64,000 nt of DNA, taken from positions 60,591,022 through 60,655,021 of the forward strand of contig OV121081.1 of NCBI GenBank assembly GCA_921293015.1, in the 5' to 3' direction. Of this stretch, positions 27,221-40,753 are shown one piece after another. Made by a program: the position numbers and the translations under genes. The notes beneath the pieces are model-generated. The model did no database searches and had not been told where the DNA came from. It saw nothing but the letters and a program-made list of their open reading frames with translations. Each line of letters starts with the position of its first letter. Position 1 is the first letter of the stretch. This DNA comes from Phorcus lineatus (Eukaryota; Mollusca; Gastropoda; Trochida; Trochidae).

Positions 27221-27435
27221 TGCTTTGAGAAAGCAAGAGATATTATGAGAAACAGTTACCAATTTAAAAATCTTAGTAAATGCAAATTTAAGCATGTATA
27301 GAATAACAGTTCTCATATGAAAATATGAGATATGACTAACAATTAATAACCGCTTTCAAAATCTAAGTTTATGCAATTTTAACCCTCAAGTGACAAAGAG
27401 AATGTTTCAAAATGTTGTAAGTTGCTTAAATGCCA

Positions 27436-27661
27436 TAATTGTGGTTGTGTCTGCTGTAGATAAGTTTCTGAAATTACGTTTGAGTCACTGGCACATCACT
27501 GTCCGGTTTTCAATCATAAAACACAACTCTAAGCTGTTTATTCCAACTATACTGAACTGATAAGCATTAAGATGGCAGTTTTCAGATACAGCCAGTAGTT
27601 TTGACATAAAAACACAATTTTGACATATTTGACCACAACAACATACTATGCGCCCCTTTAA
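27436..27661 (-). mobile_element. Diverged relative of the TTAA MITE family
   Basis: Read on the minus strand it starts at TTAAAGGGGCGCA (27661) and shares GTTGTTGTGGTCA, ATGATTGAAAACCGGACAGTG and TCAAACGTAATTT with the MITE copy at 40396. The far end is not defined. Confidence 0.4.
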
Positions 27662-27886
27662 ACAACCGCTAACCTCGACTTTATCACTTCTCGATTTTCG
27701 TTCAAAGATTTTTCAACAAAATAAGAACTGGGCTTGATTTTTGTTAATTTGTCCAATAAACACCACTAGCATTTCATTATGACAGCATAATTATTGGTTG
27801 TGAAAAACCAACCTGGGCTTGGGGCCATAAAATTTGTGCGGGTTTGACGTAATAAACAAACTGTACAGAGTGGCGCATCAATATTT

Positions 27887-27945
27887 CAATTGAAATACCG
27901 CTTTAAATAATTGTTTAATTACCATTGATGTGGATATCTTTTTTA
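27887..27945. repeat. Dispersed repeat, copy 1 (partner at 29520)
   Basis: GAAATACCGCTTTAAATAAT followed by TGTTTAATTACCATTGATGTGGAT is nearly identical to 29521-29567, one to two differences in about 47 bp. The similarity fades beyond this core, so it is part of a larger unidentified repeat. Confidence 0.7.
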
Positions 27946-29204
27946 CACCAAATGTTTAATAGTGTTACATCATCAAATGATTTATTTAAGTGGAAAAAAT
28001 TCTTTGAAAGTCGTTAATTATTGTTCTTTTTCTGTGATATTGTTACGATTGATGTATAGATAACGATTCAATGATTCTGTTTATGACGTCACAAAAAGGG
28101 CGTGTGACCAGTCATGCATTCACTGGTTTCTGGCCAGACAGATCTAAGCAGCCCATCAAAAGTGGCATTCAAAAACGACTTTCATTACCAAACTGAACAT
28201 ATTTGAGCTATATACAATATTGTAATCAGACATTCATATATTCCAAAGAAAATAGTGAAAGATGTGAAATATTTTAAAATCTTATTTTATGCATTTTTAA
28301 GCATGAGTACACCGACAGTTTTCTTAAACAAAAAAGATATAGAAAACAGGAGATATTATCACCAACACTTTGTAGCCACTTCAAAATAAAGTATACAATA
28401 AAAGTTCTCAAAAAGAAAGATTTTAGAAAACATGAGATATTATGACAAACAGTACCCACTTTTGAAATCTTAGTTTATGAAAGTCGTAACATGTCTGAAA
28501 ATAAAAGTTCTCAAACAGAAGTATGGGGAAAACAGGAAATATTATGACAAACAGTAGTAATTTTCAAGATCTAATGTTCCGTTGACAATAATCCTGTACA
28601 AAACAAGTTCTCATAGAGAAGCACTATAGGACATAGGAAATAGGACAAATGGTAGCCATTATTGTTACGTGACTGTGAGCATACATATCGAATACCTGAT
28701 TTTATTACCTATAATAATACAATTAATAAAAAAAAGGCAACAAGATATGAAGCACGTACAAGACATTTCATAAAAAAGAAAACTGCTAGAGAACAAACAA
28801 GTGATAAATTTTCAAATCTTAGCATGCATTTGACTCAGAAACACTATACATATGAATTTTCTGGGATGGAACATTTAAATCAAAAGAGACACCATTACTG
28901 GCATACTCACTTATAAATAAAAATTATGTTATTCCTACCTGGTAAAAAACAGTTCAGGAGTCAAAGATTTATAGAAAAAGAGCAATTGATTGAATGTTAA
29001 TCCTTCGCCTGAAGGCAAACCAAAACTTATCCCTTTCCCTCAAGTATGATTTCTGCTATCTTATTATTACAGGAATAAGGTTTTGTTGATATATTGATAA
29101 TCATGCTAATCAAACTGATGATTAATATGTCACTTCTTTTCTTCAGCACCATGATCAATATTTAATGATATTTGATATAAAACTCACATGTGATGATTGG
29201 TTTG

Positions 29205-29512
29205 ACATAATAATAAATAATAATATACATTTTAACGCCTAATATCCAGTGCGAGGCACTGCTCACTGGCGGTACATTATTACCCTGAAGGAATTGTACT
29301 ACAGCAGCTACTTAGCGCTTCCGTACTTCTCTTATTCAGGTACCCATTTATACAGCTGGGTTGACTGAGTGCAATGTGGATGAAGTGCCTTGCCCAAGGA
29401 CACAACGCGGTATGAGACCAAGGTCACAAATGTTTGGTGTCTCCACCGGGATTCGAACCCGGGTCGTCGGCTGTGATAGGCCAGCATGCTAACCACTACA
29501 CCATCGCGCTCC
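29205..29512 (-). mobile_element. tRNA-derived SINE, near full length
   Basis: The minus strand starts with a tRNA-like head: GGAGCGCGATGGTGTAGTGG (box A region) and GGGTTCGAATCCCGG (box B) about 45 nt later. A body follows with TTGTGTCCTTGGGCAAGGCA, CTTCATCCACATTGCACTCA and AAATGGGTACC, words common in widespread invertebrate SINE core domains (possibly Nin-DC/Meta-SINE type). It ends in an ATTATTATTTATT tail at about 29205-29225. The head does not close an acceptor stem, so it is not a working tRNA. The frame GVVVSMLAYHSRRPGFESRW is the usual spurious translation of such heads. Confidence 0.9.
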
Positions 29513-29519
29513 ACAACCG

Positions 29520-29640
29520 CTGAAATACCGCCTTAAATAATTGTTTAATTACCATTGATGTGGATGTGTGGACATCAAATGGAATTCTTTCTCATGGTGT
29601 AAAGATTCATTGATAATATTAATGTTTGCATCATCTAGTA
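29520..29640. repeat. Dispersed repeat, copy 2 (partner at 27887)
   Basis: Begins right at the 5' end of the SINE and shares its first 47 bp with 27891-27940. The abrupt start suggests that the SINE landed in or beside this repeat. Confidence 0.6.
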
Positions 29641-32600
29641 AGCGATACAATTGTATCGATACAAAACACCTCTGAACAGTATGTAAGAATGAGTTTACTT
29701 TATATCCCCCTCACAAGTGACAAAAGTTCCAGATATTATTTTAAAAAATTGTTTTTTACAAATTACATTATAAGGAGACAAACTAAAATATTTTATTCTA
29801 ATTCAGATTTGATAAAAAGAAATCTGATGATATTTCCAATTTTTTGTAATTTCACAGTCTCTCTTAATTTGTGACTTCATTTATGCAATTTTTGACAGGT
29901 TGGCATCTAAGAAATAACATAATTTTTAATGTGCTGTCTATTCTGCTTTCTTATACTGTAGAGAATCGGGATACGTATTTAATTGCAACAATTTTATCAT
30001 GATGATAATCATCTCACAGGTTCCCTTCCCTGATATATCGTCCAATCTCATAAAACTTGAATGGGGATATATTGTCTCGGCACTAAGGCCATGATACACA
30101 GGTCTAATTTTGAAACAAATATAAAAAATTACTTTATTATCACATCTCCATCCCTTGATCTTTATATGATGCATATGTACTTCAACTGACCCATTAATTT
30201 ACCTCTGAACAGTTAAAATCTTAACTCTGTATACGGTGAAGACTATCAATTTTGAAACAGAGTTCATACATTTAGGATTATGAGAATAAATCTGAACCAA
30301 TATTGGATGTACATGAAAGAATGACACAAAAAAAACCAGGACATATCAACATTCTTAAAATCTTAAATAATTTTATAAAAAAATTGATATCATCAACATA
30401 ATGGATTATATTTCCATAGTTACCTGTTATTTGTTACATCATATCAATATCTTAGGAAATCGTGTCACAAGATCTTCTCAACAAATTGTATCTACTGAAT
30501 ATCTATTGATTTAGTTCACAATTCAAATGTTATAATACATTCTCTGCATGATGAGAATGTCATAAGTAATTCATTTTCAAAACAATTGTTTTTTTGAGAG
30601 TTGGGTGAAAAACACCAGATCAGCTAGGTTAATGAAAATTACTTGGATGAGGCAATTGAATGTTTTTTTCAAAAGTCATTTTTTTAATGACTGCTAAAGA
30701 TGTACTAACCGGGATGTTTAATCAAGCCAGGTAAACTGCTTTATAAACAATTAAGATTAACAATATTCTCAAAAATTACATTATCAATGATGAGTAACTG
30801 CAATGAAAAATAGTATTGACACAAGATTGATGGCAGAAACATTTCAAACCTTTTCAAATCTATTGGATTCATTATACAATCATTTGATTCAAAGAGAATG
30901 TCATGGCTTGTGCACTTTGCCATACATATTTATGCCAGCAGTGTATCTAATAATTATATTTTACATTTTTGTTTAAAGGGAAATGTTTTGGAATCTGCAG
31001 GGACTGACGCAAATTATATAGCCTCGGCAGAATTCTATTTCTTGTATCTTCAGTTTCAAGTTTCAGTTTCATAAAAAAAAAATGTATGTAGACCTTGTCT
31101 AACATTCAATCATAATTTTTTACAGGCTTTAGGCATAAAGGGTTAAAGATTTAAGTCATTATATGATGCTTTGCCATTGAACAATAAGATACAATTCAAT
31201 AGTTGGTTTGCTACATGTTCTAACATATAATAGATAGTAAAAACAACTTAGATATTTTAACAAATTCAAAATATCTTGATGACACTTAAACATGTTAATT
31301 CCAAAGAATTTTCAATTTTAGGGAAATGTTTTCTCTATTGTCAGGTCAATAAATCGCAAATTGCAGGAATTGAAACTCAAAAGCAAAAAGAAAAATCCTG
31401 ATTCAGCAAAATATCACCAAAGGATACTTATGAAGAAACAACGATTAAGATTTCACTGTAGCAATAGGGCTGTGTAATATTATTAGTATATATAAGTATA
31501 TATATTGTTTTAAACTGTACAATACAATAATTGCAATATGATTTTCATTTAATTAATATATTGTCCAAAAGCATTTTCATAGATATAAATTAGATATGAC
31601 TTGTATTAAGGTAGAGTTGCAGGTTGAAGATGCTAAAGTGTGTTAAAGTCAATAGTGAAAAAAATTTTTTTTTAAATTCAGTTTTCCTTGTAATGAATAA
31701 TGAATACGATTCTCATCCTGACATGGTTCGATTCACAGACTATACAAATGTATCATTGCAGCTCTATTGTAATTTGTAAATAAAAAAAATTAATTGTCAG
31801 AAAGTTGTCATGTCTCCTTCAATTTATCATTTCAAAACTGATCGGAGAATAAGTTTATATCATAGTTAGTCGGAAGTTAGATATAACTGGAAAAGTCTTT
31901 GTCAAATCTCTTGACATGTCATGGTGTGGTCGCAGAAACCAACTATAAACTTGAAAACAATGTGACTGTCATGCTGATAACTTTCAACATGACGCTTCAT
32001 CTGCTGAAGTATTCATAGCTTTACTGAAACCTCATAGCCATCTGTCAGTTTGGTAAAGAAGCTTGGTGAATAATATGAAGGGCGTCAAGTTAATCTTTCT
32101 AAAGATATCGCACTCAAGCTTATCATACAGTCTCACATACTGACAAACATTTCTATTGTTTTGCTGTTACCTTGAAAATACTGTCACTGTTACATAATTC
32201 AACTCTTCCCTCTAAGTATGCATGGATAATAAATGAAAAGACGTCTAGTAAACCTGTGATGTCGTGCTGTCATTAACATATGTTGAATTATTAAAATTAT
32301 TCTGTCACTTAAAAAATGTCAAGCTTAGGAAAATCAACTGGGCCATCAATTTTGCTAAGAGAAACTTTTTGTAAGATATAACATCAATTACTTATTGGAT
32401 AATGTGATGACTACCTAAACATGTAGGTAACCAAAAGGAAAAATCGGAGCCTGCACAAGAGAAAACAGTAAACTGCAAATAAGATGCAAAATTTACAGCA
32501 TTCTGAAACTAGAACGTTCTGTAACATTGAAAATGAGGTTAAGCTCACCAACTTAATTTGGTTATGCGACATCCCAAAGATCATGCTACCTACAAGCTTG

Positions 32601-33780
32601 GTTTTACATATGAAGAGAATCTAGTGAATAAGGTCTCTAGTAACTAATGACAAACAAAAAAAGGCCATCATTTTGCAACCTTTGAAGGAAGGTCATTGTC
32701 ACCAAACTCCATTGGAACTTTTCTCTCAGTGGTGAACCAAGCATGTGAAAATGAAATGAATAAAGCCAAAAGTTCTAAAAAAAACTTTCAGATTTATAAG
32801 TGATAACTGTCACTATAACAACAGTATTATGTTTCTAAAAGGGCAGCAACAGCATCATGAGTACTGTCACTATCAACAACTTCGTGATATTGTCAGGTAA
32901 CTACGTTCTGATTATGACCTTATTGTGTTGCTGCCTCTTAATCAATCGGAAATGCCATTATAACACCTACTCATTATGAATATACCAACAAATCATATAA
33001 GCTGCACGATTTCATGCATGATTCATATCATGCATAGACCTTAAGCAGCCCTAAGCTTCTAACTAAAGCTATGGTTTCTTTCTTTGTCTTCTAGAGCCTA
33101 GGCACCCTATTGCCTCATGCATTAGTGAGCTTTTAATAATATCAATAACTTGGAAGTGAAGGCTAGCTTCTCTATAAATCCAATAAACAATCATTTAACA
33201 AGATAATTTGGAAATTCAGTGTTTGCCATTTCCATGGTAATTTTACTATTTCCATGGTAACAATGATTTTTTAAATGCAAAACGCTCGTTACAATATCGG
33301 ACATTACACATTAAGAACCTTACCGAACTTTTTCATCTATTTACATTAACTTTCATCAGAATAGAGAAATTTATAACAATGATTAGCATTAAAATGGAAT
33401 TTCTACAGCATACAAAATTGATGGAAACAATTACTGATTGACATTTGCATTTGATTGAGTCATTACTGTTGAATTTATATTTCCAACATTAGTTAAATTT
33501 GTGGATATCTCAATAACCAACGAAAATGATCAAAAGTTTTGAATATAAAGCATAATAATTACACGAAAGAGACTTGTAAGCCTAAAGTAAAATTAAACTC
33601 AAATTTTTCGGATAAATAATGATGCCAATTCTCTCAAAGTTGATTTTTCATATCCTCATAGTTTACAGTCATATACATTAAATACCTTACACTCTTGAAG
33701 CAGGGTCACACAGTCCACATTCTATTGGATTAAGATACTCAAAAAATATTATAAGTCTTATACTATATATTGCTATTCTT
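29641..33780. other. Noncoding stretch
   Basis: About 4.1 kb of AT-rich sequence with no exon, RNA gene or clear element recognised. The short frames present do not resemble proteins I know. Confidence 0.5.
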
Positions 33781-33849
33781 CCATTATCAGTTCACCAACA
33801 TCTGTTGGGGCTCGCTGAATGGGTGGGTGACCCAATCTATTATTTCAAA

Positions 33850-34150
33850 AACTGAGAGTTTGGGTGATTCTATTTCCTGCACTGAGACACAAAGAAAGGA
33901 ATTTTAATCAAAATGTGCATCTATGCACCCAGCAGGAAAATTGGGTACCTGGTTTGGAAGTGATGGCAATGTGACAAACAAACATTAAAGTACTTAAACG
34001 GCTTCTGTGTTACATACTCCTAAGGAGTAGCCAATGAAAGATGGAGTGATGATGGTCGTTATACCAAGGTAATACCGTGTGTAACGCTTTGAGCATGCCC
34101 CTTTGTGGTGTGAAGTCCAGCAAAATATAAGTGTAATCATTACTATTTCA
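33850..34150 (+). mobile_element. Degenerate SINE (3' part) with ATATAAGTGTAAT tail
   Basis: Contains CACCCAGCAGGAAAATTGGG with TACCTGG, then GTGTAACGCTTTGAGCATGC and an ATATAAGTGTAATCATTACT tail, the layout of core and 3' tail seen in tRNA-derived SINEs. No tRNA-like head could be defined. Confidence 0.5.
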
Positions 34151-35244
34151 AAAGCAATGTTTTATCATATCCACTTTTAATAAGATACTAACATCCAAAG
34201 TTTAAGGTAGACTAAGACTACATGCAACTCAACAAGATTTTTTGAAACTAAGAATATCTGAAATACAAACGATAATATTTAAGAAAGGGAAGGTCTTACA
34301 ATACGGATACTTATGTTGAAAACTTTTTTAGTAAGGGATTATGGTAGAAGCACATCATAGAAACAAACATGCTGCTTTCTCTTCAAAATAAGTGTTTATG
34401 TGTCCTATTAGGGATGTGAAACTAATTACATCAATTATGGTAGTTAAAACTTTATACAGTCCATACCATAGCTTGTTGAGTTAATCATACAAAACATACT
34501 TTGACCATGACTTTGGTATTTGTTTTGATATCATAAGATGTCAAGGTTCATGTTATAAATATGTCTGGCAAATTGCATTAATTTGCACTTTGTGACTATT
34601 TATTTCAGACAGATAAAGCTATTAGGACTTATTTTCAATTAACTCAAAATTACTACGTAATTATACAGTGAAAACAGAAATATAAATAACTTAAATAGTA
34701 AAAACTGTCTATTTATAGAGATTATGTAAATTTGACGTTCTAAGATCCTCTGATGGGTATTTTAAAATATTGCAAAACATCATAAATGTTATTGAAGTAG
34801 GAATAACATATTAAAGTAATGTAAGTGTCAAATGGTAATTTTTATTGAAAAGTTAACTCAGGAATTTCCAAGTCAATTGGATGCGAAAGGTCAAACAGAC
34901 GAAACATCGAAAGCCAGTGAGAGCGATATTGGTTATTTATTTAATGTGTTTTGATTAATTATTATGAAAGAGAAGTTTTCTTAAAGGGGCAGTATGTCTT
35001 TTTGGAAAATTTATTTCCTCAAATCTCTTATCAATAAACATTATGTCATGCCATATCTATCCTCTTCAGAGGGTCAAACATCTCCTTACTCAACCTGATC
35101 ATCTGTAGTCGTAGTTTTTTAAAACTCAAATAAAATTAAAGAATTCTTCTATAAAACAACATAAACTTTAGGTTTAGGTTAATGAACATCTCCACAGTTT
35201 TGAAAAAATATTAACTACATATGATTCAATTTAAGATGAAGAAA

Positions 35245-35640
35245 ACATAAAATTGAAAATGAAGTTGAAACCCCCAAAAGGCAAATCAACTTAATATGAA
35301 GGGGATGTGTACCAAATTTGGTGAGGATTGGTCATGTAGTTACAAAGTTATGCTCCAGAAACTAACACTACCCTTCAAATTGACTAAGTCCAAACTCTTG
35401 CTATGGAAAAAAAAATTGAAAAATTGAAAAAGAAGTTGAAACCCCCAAAAGGCAAATCTACATGATGAAGAGGATGTATACCAAATTTGGTGAAGATTGG
35501 TCACGTACTTTCAGAGTTATGCTCCGGAAACACTCGGGAACGCCAACCTGGACATTGAAGTGGACACAGACACGGATGCGGACGCGGACGGGAACTCAGC
35601 CAAAACCAATATGTCTCCTGACCCTTCGGGGGGAGACATA
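35245..35640. repeat. Two tandem ~171-bp repeats followed by GGACGCGGAC motif and a short hairpin
   Basis: GTTGAAACCCCCAAAAGGCA occurs at 35264 and 35435, each followed about 45-50 bp later by TACCAAATTTGGTGA, GATTGGTCA and AGTTATGCTCC. The second copy runs into GGACACAGACACGGATGCGG and then CTCCTGACCCTTCGGGGGGA. This series is, as I recall, a common dispersed repeat of marine invertebrates. The frame at 35497-35778 is repeat translation. Confidence 0.65.
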
Positions 35641-36161
35641 ATTAGTAACAATAGTAACTTTAGGATTAATAAAATATTATATTACTGTCTTCCCCTCTGT
35701 CTTTCCATAAACCTTTTGTTATCCATTCGTATTGTTTTATCTCAACATTTCAGATTGTTGACAACATGTACATCTTAGCTAGAGCTCCAATAATTGTAAA
35801 CTACCTTTAAGTTTCAGATACTGTCATAGGAAGAGACAAAGAATCTTACAACTGGTAAGAGAATTTTCACTCCAAACTCAAACACCTTATCAAAATGAGA
35901 TTATTAGAGTTATTGCAAAGTAATACAATGCCAAAGGTGCAGAACAGACAAAACAATCTCCTGTGTATTGCAGTTGGGGTTTTTTGTCGGTCAGTGCAAT
36001 TCTAATAGCGCAATATTGAAATTAACACTATTTGTGCAATACATTTTTCAGGCATTTAGAATAAGAAACAATCAAATATCTATATCCTTTAAGATGCAAA
36101 GCTATTGCCACTTTACAGCATGATTTAACATAATCACTGCTGTAATATTTGCCCTTTCTTT

Positions 36162-37017
36162 TTAAAGGCCCTGTAGCCAGCTATGGTTCAATTTGGCTAT
36201 TTTAAAGAGCCACTCCGTGAGTTGTTGGGGTCATAGGCCTATATGCCAAACTTAATCAATGGTGTCTTTTGATCATGAATCGGCTGTTACAAAAAAGACA
36301 CATTTTAAAGCTTATAGGTTTTTTTACAGTGACAATATTAAGGTAGAACGTCGCAATTTTGGAGACTTATTCAAAACAGCCAGATTAGGGCAGTTAGAAG
36401 TTGGTAGTGTTTGTTAGGTTATACAACTAGTATCCATGTATGCTGGTCATGATATCTACACCTCTGTGCATTTATAAGGCTGTTTTTAGATTTTCATGGA
36501 AAACCAGTATTTGTCATATATGTCTTTTGGACATGAAAAGTTTAGATGTTTTGATTTTATATCACCACATACGACATTTAAGGTAGTATCCAAGGTAAAT
36601 AATATGTTATGAAAATCACGGAGTGGTTCTTTAAGGCATAGGCCTGCTCTTCAGCTTTCTATAATGCAATGAAATACTGTACAATTTACCTGTAATCAAT
36701 AATAAAGTAAAGTTGGCCAAAGTCGGCTTAGACATATGAAAAATCTATTGTCAGCTTTGCACAAAATGGAGAAAAAATTAACAGTTGAGAACGGGTGAAC
36801 TAGTTATATATGCAGCTTTTGAATCTACTCAAACTCTGAACTGAGAACAAAGGATGAAATAATGTTTTTGAAATAACCTTATCTGATTACATAAACATAA
36901 TATTAGCATTGATATTTGAACTACAGCTGCTGCCGTTTTTAGCTTTCTGACTGTAAGCAAAATAACTTCCGATATTTTAGTTTATGCCGATGTAATGCAA
37001 CGATGCAATAAATACTG
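36162..37017. mobile_element. MITE-like element carrying a nested TTAA MITE
   Basis: Same family as 10510-10976: starts TTAAAGGCCCTGTAGCC, and resumes after the insertion with GGCATAGGCCTGCTC, GCAATGAAATACTGTACAAT, CTCTGAACTGAGAACAAA and GCTGCCGTTTTTAGC, ending near AATAAATACTGAA. It is interrupted at 36202-36634 by a separate MITE. Confidence 0.7.
36206..36630. mobile_element. TTAA-flanked MITE, intact copy (425 bp)
   Basis: Ends AGAGCCACTCCGTGA and TCACGGAGTGGTTCT are inverted repeats (one mismatch in 15). TTAA flanks both sides (36202-36205 and 36631-36634). The empty paralogous site at about 10547 (GGCTATTTTAAGG) confirms the TTAA duplication, the mark of piggyBac-like or Kolobok-like transposition. 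Noncoding and non-autonomous. Confidence 0.85.
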
Positions 37018-40000
37018 AATAAGGATCATTTGTAATCATTGAAAGATACATCAATTATCTGAGCATACACTATATCTACAAATTATTGATGTTCGCTAGT
37101 GTCTGTAATCGTTTGTTTCTGTTGTGAACATTATTTGCACATAATGTTTTCCTGTCTATGACTATAAGGAAAATAATTTCATATTTCAGGGTTCATTATT
37201 TCTGTGGTTCAGGAAATATTTGTAGATAAAACTTGTCAATTCTCAAAACATTGTAAAGACATACGATAACATTTGGCAAAGGAACTGTTCAAATCATACA
37301 ACTTTGTATAAATATACATGAATCGTATGTTTTGATCTTATCAAATTCCATTCATATTCATCAAAATTCTAATGTTGGCTTTTTTCTATATTCATCATTA
37401 TCAGTATTATTTTCAAAGCTTTCTTAATTATTTAGGGTGGGTGGTAATATCGTATATCAGTTTATTTCAATACAGAAACAAGTTATGTTGGTACAAATTT
37501 GAAAAGTAACAATTAATAACAATACGCAGTGCAATACCCTTTTCAGTACTGTAATATATTGCAATATGGAAATAAGGAGCGATACACGTTCCTTATTGTA
37601 TAGTACCAAGAAGTTGTTTATGGATGTAAAACTCTGCCATGAGACTATCCCAGCAGGCCTCAAATTCTAATTCATACCTGAATTTGAATTTCTGAAAAAT
37701 GTGCAACCAATAGATATCAAAATAAAACTACACATAGGTAAGTATGAATTTATAAAAACCAAACAGAAAATCAATTCTTAGTATACATGCTAATGAAAAT
37801 TACAAAGGTAATGAGTAATGCTTGCTTGCTGTGAAGCAAAATTCAAATGAACTGAATGACATAAGAAAAAGCAAATTATGTGAACACATCATACCTTTAT
37901 AACATTGTGATTCAAACAAATCCTGGTGAAATATTCATCCAATTGTCAACTATCTGCAAAGGGATACAAAGTTGGGGAGATTATATTTAAAACACTTCAC
38001 AGCAAATATACAAGCATTCCTGTGGCCCATCAAGTTTCAAACAGTTTGCTGACAATCCACCAGAGATATCTTCCTGTCAAATTTGACAGAACTGGACTCT
38101 GTATCAAGCTCCTTGGCCAGTTTTGCTGTACTCATTCCCAGTAGCCGGGTACACGTCTTGATAATAACACCAAGCCCCTGTCTGCCTGTATGGTCCTAAT
38201 CTAAAGTAGTGCACACAATGGGATTAGCCAGATTACCTCTTCTAGCGGATTTATCAACTCATGACGCAGTTCATATTTTTTCGGTGCTGTATTTTGCTAC
38301 CATAACATATCACCCTTGGTGACCAGATTGATATTTGGTCTCATAATGCTTGTATTGTTAGGCTGAGATCATTCTAATATTAGACCATTTGAGAATTTAT
38401 CTTACGAAATGAAAAATGCATAAAAAAGACCATTTAATGACCTTTTTTGTCAATAACTATTTATGAACAATATGAAATAGAGAATATGATATGTAGGTTT
38501 TGCTTACATTCCTCAACAAAAAATAAGATAACTTCTCTAATTTCAGACCAAATATGAAATTGCGTTAACGAAGACTGTAAAAATAATTCAATTACTTACA
38601 TGAATATAGTAAATGATCATTGATTAAAATTCTTACATGAACAAATCACATGGCCATAGACTATCGACCTTTTATCTGTAAAGATAGAATATCGTATTTC
38701 AGACAATATTAGAATTTTGGAATTTTGTAAACAATGAAGATGCTTGAACAAATATTACTGATTGAAATGCAAACAAGGATAAACCACTTGAATAACCGAC
38801 ATCGCTATATTTGGATGTCGAGATAAATGATGATATAATTTTCATTGAAATTTACACACTTTTATCAAGAATTTATGTTTTGAATCTTGAATAGACAAAA
38901 GATAAGACAAGATTTTCTCTACATTCTTAAAAACTCAAAAACGATCTTGACCAAATGAGATTTTTATTGTCTTCTCTTGTTAATTAAAAGACCTTTTTTT
39001 CATTTATAGTTTATTAGCATAAAATATTGATATAATAATATATCTCCTAAAAAGACACAAATCATACCAAATGAACTTGAACTTTATAAACACAATCTCA
39101 AAAGTTTTAATTGAAAAACAAACCACATGATTAAATACACGGTATCTGTCAAATTTACCACAAATCTGCAAACATGTCAATTTTGAGAAATGATTGATCA
39201 TTATATAAAAAGAAAAATTCTTTCTGTTATCAATATTTTGAAATGTCTAGCAAAACAAAATATCAAATGTAAATGTGTCATGATGATAGTCATTTATAGT
39301 GATTAATTGTTGAAAAAAAATTGAAACAGCTCATCACATAATATGATTTACTAACTAAAATAACTTTACACAGGATGCATGACATGAAAAATTCAGATTT
39401 TTTTTTAGACATTACTATTTCAAGCTCGAAAGCCTAAAGAAACATCAAATGTGAACATTTACTAAAAGTCATGATTCAAAATTGCAAAATATTTCTATTC
39501 TTATGCAAATTCGACCAGGCAAATTATCCCAATTGACAAAGTTGGTTGGAAATTCTATCTATCACAAACCTCTTCCTTGGTAACAGTTAATGAAAGAATC
39601 TTAAGTATCAAAAAAATATCAAGGCGAATTATCATACATCATTTGAAATGCAGTTTATAACAAAAACCTTTCTTTCGGAGTTGGTATTGATAAACCAACT
39701 CTTTTTTTATTCTATATCAATCGACTGCTTTTAAATCCCTGATTATTGCCATTGAAAGTGAGCTATGAATCTTATAATCAAACCACTCAGAAGGAATTAA
39801 CTATAATTAGATCAGAGGATATTATATACAATGTATACAATAGTTTTACCTATGATAAAATACAAACAATTGAAAACTTGTAACAAAGAACAAGTAAGTA
39901 CAAAACTGTCATGAGGCAAGAACAGAATGCGTTCACATTAAGGGTGCGCTGTATTATCGGTATAGCGGTATATTGCTATACAGAAACAACATCGTACGTA

Positions 40001-40242
40001 TTGGTACACTCTTCTGAAAATATCCAATATATCAGAGTTTTCAAAATTTTACAATTTCCGTGAACATTTTCAGAAAAACGTAACCAAAAAATGTGATTTT
40101 ACTTAATGTTGTAACACAAAGTGTTAACTCGCAAAGTGAAAATAGCACAGACACTGAATTATCTCTTTCTTCAAAACGACGGACCAACTGAGCATTCTTA
40201 TTGCTGTTATTTAGTCGAGAAAGCATGGAATAACTTAAATAT
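37018..40242. other. Noncoding stretch with a repeat-end fragment
   Basis: No exon supported in 3.2 kb. At about 37460-37600, AATATATTGCAATATGGAAA with TAAGGAGCGATAC resembles 43916-43950, a possible fragment of the repeat that borders the nested cluster at 40-44 kb. The region 37930-38310 is more GC-balanced, but none of its frames is recognised. Confidence 0.4.
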
Positions 40243-40753
40243 CATCCTGCTAAATCAGTGTATATGAATCCGCTCTCATTCCTTCCTTATACCCTGATCT
40301 CTTTCAAGCCCAAACCCTTGTTTGTCTGGCGGCTTGATATTTGTGGCTATGCTCACCTGTTGTTTTTTTTCAGCCAATGAAATGTGGTTGATTAAAGAGC
40401 CACTCCGTGAGTTGTTGGAGTCATATATGCCAAACTTAATCAATGGTATCATTTGATCGCGAAGTATTGGATGTTACCAAAAAGACACAATTTAAAGCTT
40501 ATTGTTTTTTTACAGTGACAATATGAAGGTAGAACGTCGCAATTATGATCGAAAACCGGACAGTGGCGCGCATTAAATGGTCAAACGTAATTTTGGAGAC
40601 TTATCTAAAACAGCCAGGAGGGCAGTTAGGAGTTGATAGTGTTTGTTAGGTTATATAACTAGTATCTATGTATATTAGACGTGATATCTACACCTCTGTG
40701 CATTTTTAAGGCTGTTTTTAGATTTTCAAGGAAAACCAGTATTTGTCATATAT

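Larger units (their letters stand above)
27228..28845. repeat. Degenerate ~105-bp tandem repeat, interrupted
   Basis: Diverged units carry the same ordered words: GAGATATTATGA-AAACAGT, then TTTCAAAATCTTAGTTTATG, then AAAAGTTCTCA. About two units lie at 27228-27400 and five or six more at 28265-28845. The gap between (about 27430-28250) is filled by unrelated sequence, including a diverged TTAA-MITE relative. Open frames across it are chance. Confidence 0.6.

Noticed and set aside
29437-29512. Possible functional tRNA gene on the minus strand
   Set aside because: Boxes A and B are good, but the acceptor stem does not close and a SINE body follows.
29332-29514. 60-residue minus-strand frame (GVVVSMLAYHSRRPGFESRW...)
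   Set aside because: It is the translation of a tRNA-derived SINE head, a frequent artefact.
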